Shown piece by piece: positions 1 through 13,500 of a stretch of 64,000 bases of DNA (position 1 is its first letter; every line of letters starts with the position of its first letter). Position numbers and translations under genes: made by a program. The DNA comes from Ooceraea biroi (Eukaryota > Arthropoda > Insecta > Hymenoptera > Formicidae), in NCBI RefSeq assembly GCF_003672135.1, contig NC_039515.1:8866001-8930000 (forward strand), in the 5' to 3' direction. The notes beneath the pieces were generated by a model that saw only the letters and a program-made list of their open reading frames with translations, was not told the DNA's origin and ran no database searches.

Positions 1-253
1 TCGGCCTCGCTACTCGCTTCTGTATTATTCGTTTTGTTATATATGTTCCTATTAATAAGCACGCTATTCCTAACTGATACGTTTCTTCATGTTTTCAGTT
101 TGTACATATTACGTATACAAGTGCATATTGCGTCAAATAAAATGTAGAGTATAAAAAACAATACAATTTAAGTGCAAGCAATTCTTGCAGCAAAAAACTG
201 CTCAAGAAATTGCGTCAAATCTAGCGCAATATATTGCATAGTCTAAAACTTTA

Positions 254-271
254 TGTCCGATAAATCGGACA
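254..271. repeat. Small perfect palindrome
   Basis: TGTCCGAT and ATCGGACA flank a 2-base centre. It sits at the border between an AT-rich left margin and the CpG-rich DNA to the right. It could be a protein-binding site or a transposon relic; nothing further supports either. Confidence 0.6.
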
Positions 272-2380
272 CTACACGAGCTCTGTTAGAATTGAGGCAT
301 CAAACCGGCTGGATCGGCGACACCTTTCTCCCGCTTCCCGCGCAAACAAATGCGGAAGTACATCGTAATAAAAAGTGGAACGGTGCTCCTCTCCGGCCAC
401 GTCGTAAACCCGCGCGCGGTTGAATCGGAGGTACATCAATTTCCGCAGGTATTTCTTCGGGTGCAACGACGCGCGTAACGCACGCGTGGCGCAAGACTTT
501 ACGTCGATATAAACACGGTCGGCGGTGGCGTCGGGACAAGAGAAACGCGATCGTATGGCTGCTGTGGGTCGAGCGAGCGGCGTTCCCCACCGTCGAGGCA
601 ATGAATACGAATAGGTTTCGAGATACGATCTCTCTCGGGATACGCGCTGTATGGAGGGGTTAAATTAAATGATTTGCATAAGTAGGTGGGTGTCGACACA
701 CCGGCAAACATTGACAAACGCGTGTGCCGTAGCGCGCTTGCTATCTCTTCCCTCTATTTCTCTCTTTCTCCCTCTTTTCCTCTTACTTTGTCTCTCGCAA
801 CGTCTCTTTGTCCGCCATCAGAGGGGCGCGCGCTGCAAGACCTGTGTACGAAGTTATAAGAATATATTATTACGAGTAATGGAAACACACACCCGAATCT
901 CTCTCTTTCTTCTTTTCTCTCGAGGCGCTGTAAAGCAGCAGTGAGATAAGAGCAGCACGAGGCGACACGTGTCGAAAGGAGTGCCGGTCACTGATACAGC
1001 CGTTCGCAATTATCCTACACACGTCATCGCAAAAGCCGCTCTATCCCCTTCTCCCTCCCCCTCGATCAGAATTAATCGAGACTCCATTCTTTCGAATTTT
1101 GCTACAAAGATTCCTGCCAAGCTACGTTCGTCGCGGCTAATTTCAAGAAACGGTATTTACTGAATCAATTCCGTTCGAACGCTTGTTCGATACGATGTCG
1201 ATTTCTCAATTCTGACGGAATCCCGTACGATCTACGATCGATCCTCCACGTGCAGTGCAAGTCACAGGAAATGTATCTACTACGTCGTCTCCGCACGATT
1301 TCTTGGTTACCCGTTCGCTCGCCACCCCCCGAGCGTTCCTCGATGTTTGCCGTTGTTGCGACAACGGCGTCACGTGCCGATTCGCGTTATTACTATTTGT
1401 CGAGGAAGGCACCCCCGAGAAGCGAGGAGAGCAAGGCGACCCTTCGTGGGAAAAGCCAACGCAAACAGAATAAAATAGAGATAGATAAAGTAACGGGCGA
1501 ATATCGTAGGTGATCCGCTGGGCCCCTCGTAACTTCCCTTGTATTTAATCCCGGATTGACTCGTGTCACTTATTAATATTTTATGCAAACACCATGATTT
1601 ACGGCAGCGCGCGCGGACGCGCACACGCACGGTGGCGTCGCTTCTCTGCCCTCGCCTCGCTCTTTCCCTTAGAAAACCGATAACCGCAGACTCAACAATG
1701 GCCTTATCTCCCCGTATCATCATGACGAATGACGTCTTGATCACGGACGTCTCTATTTATGGGTTCGTTCGTGCGAAATTATTAATTCCTGCAACGTACG
1801 TCGCTCCATTCAAAATCACCCGTCAGCATCCGCAAAACATCAGACTTTGCATTCCTAGTGACATCGGAAATAAATTCATGCACGTCACAATTTTGGTTCC
1901 AGTCGGGCGATCTTTCCTCCTGTGAAATTCCAAATTTTCTCAGAAGCTGAGTGGTTCCGGATTTCTATCCTTCTCTTTCTCCCTCTTTCTCTCGTTCTCT
2001 CTGTAGGCGCGGAACAACCCTATCCGACGGTACGCCGCATTCGCGCTGCGGGATCGAAGAATTTTATTCACCGTTATCACAATCGCCGGCAAGCGTTCTG
2101 TATATACGCGCGCCTTCCCGTCCCGGTTTCTCAAGATTCCCACCCCACGTCGCGTAGCGAATCACCGGTAGGACGCTGATGGGTACGGAGGCGGTTGGAA
2201 AAGGCGAAATCTGCAAGCCAAAACGAATCAGAGTAATCCTCCTCGGCGCGTTCTCGAAAAGCGTCCCCTACCCCGAACCACCCTCCACGCTCGCTTCGGC
2301 GATTCGGCTGCGGGAAGGGCGGAATACACCCTACATCCGGAAAAAAGCCCACGACGGTCGATGAGCATTTCGTAAATGGA

Positions 2381-2395
2381 TCTCTCTCTCTCTCT
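2381..2395 (+). repeat. Short (CT)n tract
   Basis: About 15 bases of CT dinucleotides, one of many pyrimidine runs in the gene-free part of the window. Confidence 0.9.
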
Positions 2396-5300
2396 TTTCA
2401 CGCCTTCCGCTTCTCGCAGGGGCGGACGATGGCTTCTTGACGCCCAAGCTGGCAATGTTTTTTAGCGTAAAGAAACAAGAAGATGTCAGAGAAGACTCGA
2501 TGTTCCGTTCCCTCCGCAACGGTGACTTTGAAAAATTGTTGCATCTCTCTCAGCCACGTCATCCCTTAAAATCCATCAGTCGTTAAGGGCTCGAAGCCTC
2601 CTCTGCGTATGACGAAACGTAAGCGGATTACTCGTATCCAGGAAGCCTCGACACGTTGCATTAGAGTCAAAACAGCGGTTCGAGTTTTGTGTCGTTAGAC
2701 TTTGCGCGCGGATCCGTCCCTGGTCCCTTGTCCTCCTCCCTTTTACTCGCTCCATCCCGCTTCTGGCCGCGTCGCCACCGTGATAGAGGCGGTTCACCAC
2801 CGACCGCCCCTTGCGTCCTCGTGCCTCCTCAGGAAGGAGCCACGCGAAAGCCTCTCTTCCTTCCTCGTCGTCGTTCTTCTCTGATTACCCCTCTGACATC
2901 GCTCGTCCTCCCCTCGCGTCCGTTTCGCCCACCCCGTTGTCCTTCCCGGGAGCCCCCGTCGCTTTAAATTGCTGATGAGCATTTTTAGATTGGTTACGTT
3001 AAGTGAATTGGTACATAGACGCTTCTGTGTTCTCCCGATAAAAGTCTTTAATGAATCCGAGGAAGGGGGAGGGAGGTGGTAGTCCTCCTCGCCGCGCGCG
3101 ACGACGATAGCATTACCACCCTCGTGCTGAATAGCGATATGTACTTACGTACTTACGTACTCGACGATCCTGCCGCGAGCACAATCCGACGATACTATCG
3201 GGACACCCCTTCGAGAAGAAGATCTCGCTACGCGAGGGAGGCTGCGCTCGCGGCAAATTAATTGCTCGAGACACACGCAACGGTAACCGGAAACACGCGT
3301 GAAACAGTAGTGGCGACGCGACGCGCTCAACTTCAATCCCTCGTTTTAATCGCGGCTCGTTACAAAATTATCATACACATCGTAAACTATAATATCATCG
3401 GGCGTGATCAGCGCTCGATGTATGTTAATTACGAGAGACATCGATGAAAAATTTCCGGCACAGGGATGAGGGATAGGATCCTGATGCCGCGATCGTGTGA
3501 TCGCGTTATCGTAATGAGAAGCGTGCACGCACACGTGAATCTGAAGGGTAGGGCAGATCGCAATCTGTAAACGCATCGACCTCTTTGGAAAAGTTCGTCG
3601 GGTGAACGCGACTTTTCCTGAGAACCGTCGAAATGGAGGACAGGCGGCGAGCCCGGTTAAAGCCGCTGACACACGTAAATACCAGCACGAACCGGGAAAG
3701 ATAGCGGCGAGTTAATTAAAGCTCCCCTGCTGCTCCCTGGTATTAGAGTCAAATCGAGAGAGGCTCTCGTCGCCTCTGTCTTTCTCTCTCCTCACTTTCG
3801 CCGCGTGTTCTCTTTTCTCTCCGTCTCTTCCCTTGCTTATACGGTTTTTCTTTCCGTGGTGACGAGCGAGAGAGAGAGAACCGCTGCCGGAGGAGAGGAG
3901 GCAAGGAGGGGAGAAGGAGCAAACGGGCAAGGTCTGCCTTCTGGCTTCATCCGATAAAGGGAACGGGTAGTCGGCCGAATCCGTCCGGGTCCCGGCAACA
4001 ACAATAATGTCGTCGTCAGTTCGTTAAGCGCTTCTTTCAAAGCCTGGACCTGCTCGCCTCACCTCCCGTCCGAGGCATCGCGAGAGCCCGAAGAGATAAC
4101 TAACCACCTCCACCCTACGAGCACGACGACGGCCACCTACACTCGTCAGGTTACATCCTGTCGTCCGTTACGACATCGTGCATGCATACGCCAGCCGGGC
4201 ACTCGTCGGCGTGCGTGACTTCGTCACTTAAGATAATATCGCGCCACGGATCATCTATCACCTTCTGATTCCCATGGGAAGTCTCAGAAGATACGGCGAG
4301 CCGGTGATCGCGACGATGCACTTCCGTGGGTTCCTGCGACTGCGCCCCTTGCTTTAAAATTCAAGCGGAAGTTATACGTGTAATCGCGAGAAATCGAATA
4401 AGTCGAGATGCTCGCTGCCCGCGTCGAGATGCGGCTTCCGAGAAAAGTTGATTGAATATTAATCGTTAAAAAGATCGGTACGTCTTAGGTGTATTAATAT
4501 TCATGGATCGCGCGCTTTAGCGCCCGTTTGTCATTATGTCAAACCGGCGACTCGATATCGTATCGACAAAGACGCCGGATGTCTTTGTAGCGCGATCGGA
4601 ACGTCTTATCCCGGGTCGATAGCTCAACTTATTAATCACGCTCTAATTCGTCAATTTATTAAAACTCGTAATTAATATTTTATTTATGATTCATGACGGT
4701 GGTTCTCGGTCAGCTGTCGATAAGACCTTTAATAAATAACGCCGGATAAGTATCGTTATTGAAAATCTGCGGCCGCACCGCGTTGCACATCGCGCCAGTG
4801 GCACGTGTGCGGTTTTACTTCGTCAATCTCACGACCGATCGAGTTTGGTTGATTGATTACTGACGTATGATGGAGTCACCGCGATTACCGTACAACGTCT
4901 GATCGCTGCCTTGGAGCGGAGCGTCGTTGCCATCGTCGTCTGGCGGCGACGATAAGGCATATTGCTCGTCATACCGGCTGACTTTTCGCTAGATCAATGT
5001 GAAACCGGCGTCTGATTCTCGCACGAGCGTCGCCTTTATTTTGCGCGTTAACAACCGTTTACGTGACATCTACATCGCCACCGACATCTGTGACGTACGT
5101 TCATCGTGCTCGACGCTCGTTCATCGTGCTCGACCCGGTCCGGATTTGCTGTCCACCGATCGAGGATATTCGGGTACCTCTGTTTCGCCGATACCGAACT
5201 CGCATAATCGCGTCAACGGCATTATACGCAACCCGGTAAAGCGTGACGCGTATATCTCGTTAACAAAGCCCGCCGCTTCTCGATAGGTTCCCGCAACAGA

Positions 5301-8088
5301 TGCGGGACCACGTCAATCGGAGCATGCACGCGCACGCACGGGGTCAGGGGAGTTGGGACCAGGATCGGGTGATTGACATATTTTCCACGGAATCTATTCA
5401 CATGTCGCGACGAGAACTGAGCAGAGAGAGAGAACGGTTCCTCGGATTTACAGATTCTGCAAATCTCGACTCCCAAACACTGCCAGTAAAACGACCCTCC
5501 TATCCTATCCAGCAGGCATTAATAATCCCGTCGTGATCTCGATCTCGATCTCACTCCCAGCTAGATTGGAGAGGCGTCCCTTTCCGATTTCGGTAATCGT
5601 AATCCCGAGCTCATGCTGACCCACGTAACACGGTAACTTTACGTTTCGCTCACCGAGCGATACGCTGAGCGAGATGTGCGAGTATCACGCGGATAATTTC
5701 CCCGGGCGACTCGTCCTTGGCGCACGCCTCTTGACGTGAATTGTCGTGAATTTTTGTTCTTCCGACGAGATTATCCGTGTGTATGCCTTCTTTCACGCAC
5801 GCGCGCGCGAGCGCACACAATGCGACCTCTCAGAAATCGACTGGCATAATAAATTTATACGAGTCAGCAGAGTCAGCCTTAAGAAGATAACATACAGCCA
5901 AGCGGTAGGGGGGAAGCTCGACCGCGCGCTATGACTCGCGAATTCAAGCTCACGTCCCTGGACGGATGGCTTTCAGCCTCAGTCGGAGTGGCATTGCCAG
6001 GACGTCCCGGGAGGATGGTAGTTGATCATAAATGACAGATGGACCGAGCCGGGTTGCTGTATGCGTACGTGTACGTGCAAAGCCATAGACGAAACCTCGC
6101 GTCACGAAAATAAAAACTGTCATGTAACAAGTTGGCGCTCGACTACGACGGCGACAAAGAGATAGAGGAATGGGGGAAAGGAGGAGAGGCGATCGAGACA
6201 CGTGGTTAGACCGAAGAAGAGCGAGATCGCGTTGTGCGAGCAACGAAGATGATAACGCGCAGTGATGGGCAGTTTCGAGTTTTCTGACATGACAGCAAAT
6301 ATGCAACGCTTGGCAGCTGTATACGCGCGCCCGCCCGCTTAAGTGGGTTCCTCTCTGTTGAGATTTGAAACGTAACACCCGTTGTTGAACACAAGGCGCC
6401 TCGCGCTTACTTGTAGCGCAGAATAGTGTAGCACCGATCTGTATATCCGCTCGGCCCTCCCTCGTCTTCTCTGGTACTCTTTGCGTCGCAATGGTCGAGT
6501 TTCAAATTTGGCTCGAACCGCCACCCTTTCACTCCCCCTGCTCGCCCTTAAATTCTCCTCGTCTCCTTCATCCCCCCGTTGTATCGCTTCCTCGTATATC
6601 TCGGCCGCTACGAAGCGGGGCGACACGTTTAATTGGTAATCCGTTTAAAGGATTAGTAACTCACGATGGGTATTAGGACGTGTCGCTGGTCCGTCTGCAG
6701 CTTGTCCGTTTCGCACGGACAAGCCGAAGGACACGTAACCCAAGCACGCCGTGTGGTGAACGCTTTCGGCGTCCGATAGCATTCGCGCGATCAGGGGGTC
6801 GATGGCCTTATCGGAGGGGAGAGGGTTGTCTTCGCTTTCACGCGACCGGGAGAACGAAACGAGATCTTCATCGTGGACCACTCCAGTATGAAGCTCATCG
6901 ATCACAGTCGCGATCAAATCACCCTCGCGGGACGGTCAAATCTACACAGTGTGCCCCTTCATTCGGAAAAAATATTGGAAAATTATTATTAGAAAATGCA
7001 AAAATGCATCATTACTCGAAGTGGGCTTGAAATGTCGGTGAAACCGTGAAGGTGGATGGATGATTGAGGAAGCGAACGCGACAACTCGTCGCGGGGTTGA
7101 ATTTTCGGCCAACACAAAAGATCGATTTAACCTCAGTAGTATTCTATGCGACGCGACTAAAAAGTGAGACCCGAGGGTATCCTCCACCGATCTCTACCCC
7201 ATGCCACATTGCCGTCCGCGCGCGCGCTTGTGCACGCACACACCGTCCACCTTTTCTCTCCTCCCCAATGTACGACACGACCCCGCGGGGTATGCTCACT
7301 TTTCAAACGAGCTTACTCTTCGCCACGCAAAAGCACATAGCCGCGGGGGGGTTTGAACGGGTTTGAAATCCGGCCTGATCTAATAGGGATTAACAGAGTG
7401 ACAAATGTAAGAGTTAGCGACGGTAGGGTTGATGCTCAGCTTCTGCCGCCTGCACCCCCTCCGAGGGCACCGATCTCGTTTGAGAAAGATGTGACGTACA
7501 ACTTAATTATTAAACGCGTACATCGGCATCGGCATTAGGGTTGACCCTTAGCTCCCCTGCGCCTTGACGAAATAAAAAACTATTCACGATCCAATCCTCC
7601 TTGCGCAATGATAAATAATGATCCTTCCTGGTGATTAAAACCGATTGCGCGAATTACTGTCTCATTTACTGTGACGAAGCAATGTGTTAACGTCCGTTAG
7701 GGAGCTACTTATCTCGTTAAACCGCCAGACGTTCATTTATGCGGCCGATATGTAGCCTGATCGAGACACGATAGTAAATAACGGCGCATAATAAATTACA
7801 AAAAGGAGCGTTTGGCAACCCGACTCAAGTTTACCAGGAAATCGATCCTCTGACCGCTGGCAATGTTCCGAACGGTCCGGCGCGCGGGCTACATTTATAT
7901 TCTTATGTAAGATCCAGGGTAGATACAGAACGCGCACGGGGGAAGTACCTACTTAAATTGGAGGGAGAAAGGCACGCGCGTTGCAGACGTTGCACAGGCT
8001 GCTTTTTGCTTAAAGAAAACCGACGCTCGCATGCGGATACTCATGGAAAAGCGTGCATATATCTCGTGCATATATCACTGTGAAATGC

Positions 8089-8091
<3 letters not shown>

Positions 8092-8130
<39 letters not shown>
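8092..8130 (+). repeat. (CT)n microsatellite
   Basis: About 39 bases of uninterrupted TC/CT dinucleotides, preceded by duplicated GTGCATATATC-like motifs. Confidence 0.97.
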
Positions 8131-8133
<3 letters not shown>

Positions 8134-8729
8134 CGCAATTAATATTACACATTTGTGTAAAATGCCGGAGTGCTGTTTCAGGCCGTGATCCGTTTATCAG
8201 TGATTAATCGACGCGGTCTTTGGGTGGCCGATAAATATGTTGATTAAACAGCTTCGCGTCCAGAAGGATAATCAGATGGTTCCTTAATAACGAGGACAGG
8301 CACCCGGGTTGAAATTATCGGCACTTCCGACGCGCTAAACTCTCCGCACGGATCATCAATCAGCGACGGGCGGCCGGGAGATCCACCTGGCCTAATTTTA
8401 TCGATAATCTCCGCGGGATCAATCTCGATCGGAAATTCCGCGTAATAATAGACAAACGTAACCGCAGCGGTCTGCGCCCTCGGGTGAAATGTATTGTTAC
8501 GGTTAAAACGATGGCACGAAAATTAGGAAACGTTGAAACGAACATATAATTTATTTGCCGAAATTTTGATATGTGTAAACTAATATATGTTCCTCTTGTT
8601 TAAATAAAAAATCATTATATTATACATTAACATTACGGTTTAATTTTTTATCCTTATTGAGCAATTAGTACTTTTTAATTGTTATTGCGTTATTTTTATC
8701 TTTTGTATTTTGTATTGTGTATATAATAT

Positions 8730-8772
8730 ACCTATATTTAAAGTTATTATAATAATAACTTTAAATATAGGT
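8730..8772. repeat. Perfect 19-bp-arm hairpin in an AT-rich pocket
   Basis: Arms 8730-8748 and 8754-8772 are exact reverse complements (ACCTATATTTAAAGTTATT), with a 5-base loop. The surrounding 200 bases are much more AT-rich than the neighbourhood. This may be the core of a small inverted-repeat element or a cruciform-forming site. It looks too AT-rich and short-looped for a standard microRNA precursor. Confidence 0.9.
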
Positions 8773-10500
8773 TTTTAAAATAACTGGTTGTTCAACTGCT
8801 CCGAAAGCAATCCTGAAGATATACGCGTCGAGTAAAATATCAAGACAAGATCTGCGCATTGCCGAGTGTCTTTGTACACTTGTTGGGGCATACTTTGCGT
8901 TCAAAAAGCAGAAAGGGTGAGCGCACACGACATTACGCGACGTCGGCTATGCGAGTCGTAATATATCAAATCGTGTTTTTCAGAGTGCCGGCCGCGAGCC
9001 TTCCGTGCACGAATGGTAATGAAAACCGTTGCACGATACAGCCCGATAACATTCCCCATGACCGGAGATGGGGGACACGCGTGTCTCGCTTACGAGGACA
9101 AAGACGACGACGACGACGAATCGCTCTCGCAAAACCCATTGCTCTCGAGCACCAGCCTCATCTCTCGTATTCTCATCGCCCGTACGCTGCGCATACCTGC
9201 GTACGTGCATCCAGAATCGAGAAACAGAGATGTGGGCAACGTACGTACAGCTTCTCTTTTAGCTTCGAGCATACACGATGTTTAATAATTATATAATAAT
9301 TTGTCTTTACATAAAAATATATACCATGCACAATTACTAATAAATTTCATCACTTGTGTTATTATTATTTATCACTAAATATCTATTACTAAACCTTCTT
9401 CCATTACATAAAACCATTTCGTTGTCACTCTACATTGAACATCAATTGCCAATAAGATCACACGAAGCAAAGCCAATTTGCTTTATTCGCGACATGTCCC
9501 TCCTTCGCGTGGAGAGCACATTCAATCGCTGTCCGCTCCGCGATCTTTGTCTCTGTCGTGCTGTAGAGACGACCGCAATGTAATTAATGCGCGGTCACAG
9601 CGGCCAGAAGAAAAGCTCGATCCTGTACGTCTGTCATGGAAGGACTCGTCCGACATGGTGGACGGGCGAACGAACGCGACCGCGATGTTCGAAATGCATG
9701 TCCTCGCGCGTGAGAACCGACTTGTTCTTACGGCTCGCCGTCGACTTTCGAGCGACATATGAATATTTGCCTGGCGGAATAATCGATCGATATATTACGG
9801 CCGAATTAAAGCTTGAAGTGCGGGTTATTATCGCGGATTTCTCTGCGACACAGTGGACGCTGAATAATATATCGGTTTATTTCGACGTTTCCTCCAAGAT
9901 AATTGATCTGACGAGCGCACACTTGCCACTTCGTGTAAAATTATATTATCGACTTAATATTTGAGGGGAGCCGTAACGGATGTCATCGGACATCTTATAT
10001 CCGTTCGCGAATACAATGACGTGTCTCATTTACGTTAATTCGTTCAAGATAATCGTTTCACAGTTTTGTCTGCAAACGGACGCTGAATATTCATACGAAT
10101 TTGTCACCTGTTTTGACGACGACCTCTCGTATCCTTATTGACGTGTATTAAATCACTGTTTGCAATCGGAGATGGACATTTCAACGGAAGCACGAAATAT
10201 AGCGAACGTTACACGCTGCGCTGATTATCTCGAAATCCGCTTAATCAAATAGCGTAATTCTAAAATCATATCAATAAGTGTCTAATGGCAATCGTGAAAA
10301 CTTTTCAACTTTTAAAGGGAACCAAATGCGTCGTCACATTGCCTTGCAAGAAACCTACACGCTTTGAATGCGCGAACCGATATCCATAAGCGGCCGACTA
10401 TTTTCGGATTCCGAGATTTGATGCGATGCAAACGTCTGATCGCGACCGCGGATGAATAAATCGATCGTTCAACTCGGGGACTGTTCGCCAGTGCCGAATA

Positions 10501-13500
10501 CGACGACTCATTAACATTCCGGCTTATTTATTCGGGTCGGGAGAAGAAATCGTTGCTCGTGAGCGAAGAGGGAGAGAAAGAGAGAGACAGAAAGAGGTAT
10601 AGAGAGAGACTGACTGGGCCCTCTCGAAAGGATTAACGTGGCTCGCGCATCTCTTGGGAAAGGAACCACTCTCGCTCGCCTTCCTGCTCGCTCGTCTCCG
10701 CCGCGTAACTCGTTCCACCTTCAACCAACCTGCGGGCGACCTGGCGCAGTTTCAGTGCCCGGATACAGGCTGCCGCAGCCGACACGCGCGCGATCTGCTC
10801 GCGTAGGATTCGAATTTTTGTGCGTCTCGCCCTCGTCCTATGGTTCGCACATCCGCCTCGGTCGCGAAAGTCTCGAAAATGAAGAGCGAGTGGATCGACG
10901 AAGGCTTGCGATTTCGACGTATGCAACAGTAGTACAATTGCACCTCAGGTAAGCGAAGTTCACGCGTGATACCAATCTCTTTCGTCTTTAAAAACATGCG
11001 CGATAGCAATCTGTGTGCTATAGCTTTCGGATTTTACCATGAGAAAGATGATCTTTTGTCCGTTTTCTTCGAGACTAGACGGGAGAACGCAATACGCTCG
11101 TAAATTACGAATAACGCGGTCCCGACCTCGCGAAGGGTGCTTTATCCATTCCTGCTATCGAGAAATCGCGACCGAGATTCTCCCTTGCGAGATTCGTCGT
11201 GCCGCGCGAGGAGTTGAAATCTCAGACGCGTTATTCGATCGCGAGCGGAATGCACAAATCGTGTTTAATAACGCGACGGCGACAAAAAGCACCGGAGTGC
11301 GTCCTGCGCGAGACCGAGCGCTCGGAATTGGCGCCGATGACATCGACGGCATCGCGACGCTGCCGCAAATTAATATAAAGCGACGATGCCCTCCTCGCAC
11401 ATCTCTCTCCTTTTCTCTTCCTCTCTCGTTCTCTCTCTTTCTCTCTAGCAGATCGCCTCATTGGGTATGCGTACCGTGTGAGCGCGATCCGATTGCCGTC
11501 TCGTCCCGCGGAATTCTTCGACGGCACATTGCGCCGCATCCTGATGATCTTTCTAGATCTTCTCCCTCGCCACATTTCAAGGATTATTCTACATATTTGA
11601 GTCGCAAGAATTCTACACAAAGAACCGCGAGTGCATGCGGGAAGTAGTGTACTCCTCGTGCGCGACTCATCGTGTAACTCGATTTATAGTCTCGATTGTC
11701 GCGGTTTATTTTTCTACGTCAACTCGTGTCAGAAACTCGTCGGTACTTTCGCCAATCCATTTCCAAAAAACGCAACGTAAAACTGCAAGCGAGTGTATCC
11801 CTCCTCAGTCACGTGTCTCATCGAAGTGCGAGACGAAAGTGCGTTGGAAGTTCCAGATGATTGTGCTCTCGACACTTTCTCCGGGAATGCTTTGTAGCCC
11901 GTAAACTTTCTTCGTTCGACAGCCCTCGGTCTCAGTCTGGGGGTGAAACCGAGAGTACGCGAGTACGACGACGATAGGCGGAATCGGGCGAACCTCGCCG
12001 TTGCTTTCAAGCCAAGTTTTTCCGCGGTGGTAGCTGCGCAATCATTTGTTCAACACACCGCCAACAAATCCAATACCCTGAGCGAGTGGTGCGAACACAC
12101 GGATTTTCTTCTCTCCTGCTTTCCGCAGCACTCGCGCGCACTCGTGCTGATCGAAGGGAGATACACGTACACGCGCAGCGAGTGATACAAAGGCAACCAC
12201 AGAGAATCGTGCTCACGCACGTACACCCCGGTTTACGTATGCGTGTGGATACACGTAATAGTCTGGTCTAACCCGTGTGTGCTTACGTCGGACTACCAGA
12301 AGCACTTCGCTCCTCGCGTTATTGGCTGCAGTGGGTACACCCGAGATGCAATCGATTCCGTCTTGATGACGTTAACGTCAATTGCGACGGACGAACCACG
12401 AAAATGTCTCACCATTGTCGCTAATACACTTGTCTCAGAGCGACAGTGATGACGTAACAAAATAGAAACGTTTCTCTTTCGCGATGCATTTTCATCAAGA
12501 TAGCGGTTGCAAAAATGGAACATTTTTTTGGAAATTCTTCCTCTTTTAATCAATTTTGGAAACATATTTTACAGATGCAAAAATGTTTAAATCGTGTTCA
12601 TCAAACATAATTCCATATTATATAATCGGAAACCTCGCGGCTTCGGCCGCCAACGAAAGTGCTTGTCGCGGATTGATTCCAGGGCGACACGAAATTTGTT
12701 TGTATCGGTAGAAAGCGCGAGAAAACCCGTTTCCCCTCGGCGATCTCGGGGTTGCCGCGGATCCCGGGGGAAGAGGGAAAACGTGAGAGGACTCTGGATT
12801 TATTCGGATACACCTCGCACCATCGGGAATGCCGCGTACGCGCGCGGTATACGCCTGCCGCCGCACGATACTCCGAAGGGCATGGAAAAGGGCCGATTCC
12901 TTAATATCCCCCTGGGATCCGAGGATCAGATAGATATCGGTTTAGGTTCGGCTATCTATTCAATATGCCTCCATTATTTGGTAGGTGATAAGGTGGAACG
13001 GTAGTTGCGCCCCTCCTCTCCGCTTCTCTCTGTCAATTCTCAACCACTCCACCCTCGTGTGCAGGGATAGTTCGACTCGCACGTTCAACAACGTATCTCC
13101 GTTTCCCCCCGGGGAGCATCGCGATGAGCGATAGTCCTCGCCCATCTCTCTCTTTTTTCTCTTATCTCATCTCGTAATACGGCTTTCGTTTCTGATAAAC
13201 GCGTCGCTTACGCGTCCGCGCGTGCGGAATTATGGAATTACGGTCATTGGAAAAGCGAGCGCACGTGTCAACTTTAATAAAATCGTTTTGGGAGTGCTAG
13301 ATCGATGTTGACACGTCAAGATAGTTTCCGAATCGTGGACGAAATGAAACAAAGAGCACTCTGTCGACATTGTATTTTAGGCGATCCCGAGTAGGCTTCG
13401 TCGCCTACCTAGAAGCTTTCCAAGCAGAAATCTCTTCGCCCTTGCGCGGAGAGGAGCGCAAGACTGAGAGCTACAAGATCTCCGGATGGAACACCGGCGA

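Larger units (their letters stand above)
1..10500. other. CpG-rich non-coding stretch
   Basis: No convincing gene is seen. Open frames here are short, low in similarity to anything I know, and overlap one another on both strands as expected from GC-rich random sequence. Contents worth naming are a small palindrome at 254-271, a (CT)n tract at 8092-8130, and an AT-rich pocket at about 8560-8790 with a perfect hairpin. A second AT-rich pocket lies near 9280-9420. Confidence 0.5.

Noticed and set aside
272..601. A 109-residue minus-strand frame with a protein-like appearance
   Set aside because: No family is recognised, and an equally long overlapping frame exists on the same strand. There is no splice or promoter context.
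11039..11647. A 202-residue open frame on the plus strand
   Set aside because: It reads through a CT microsatellite-like stretch and shows no domain.
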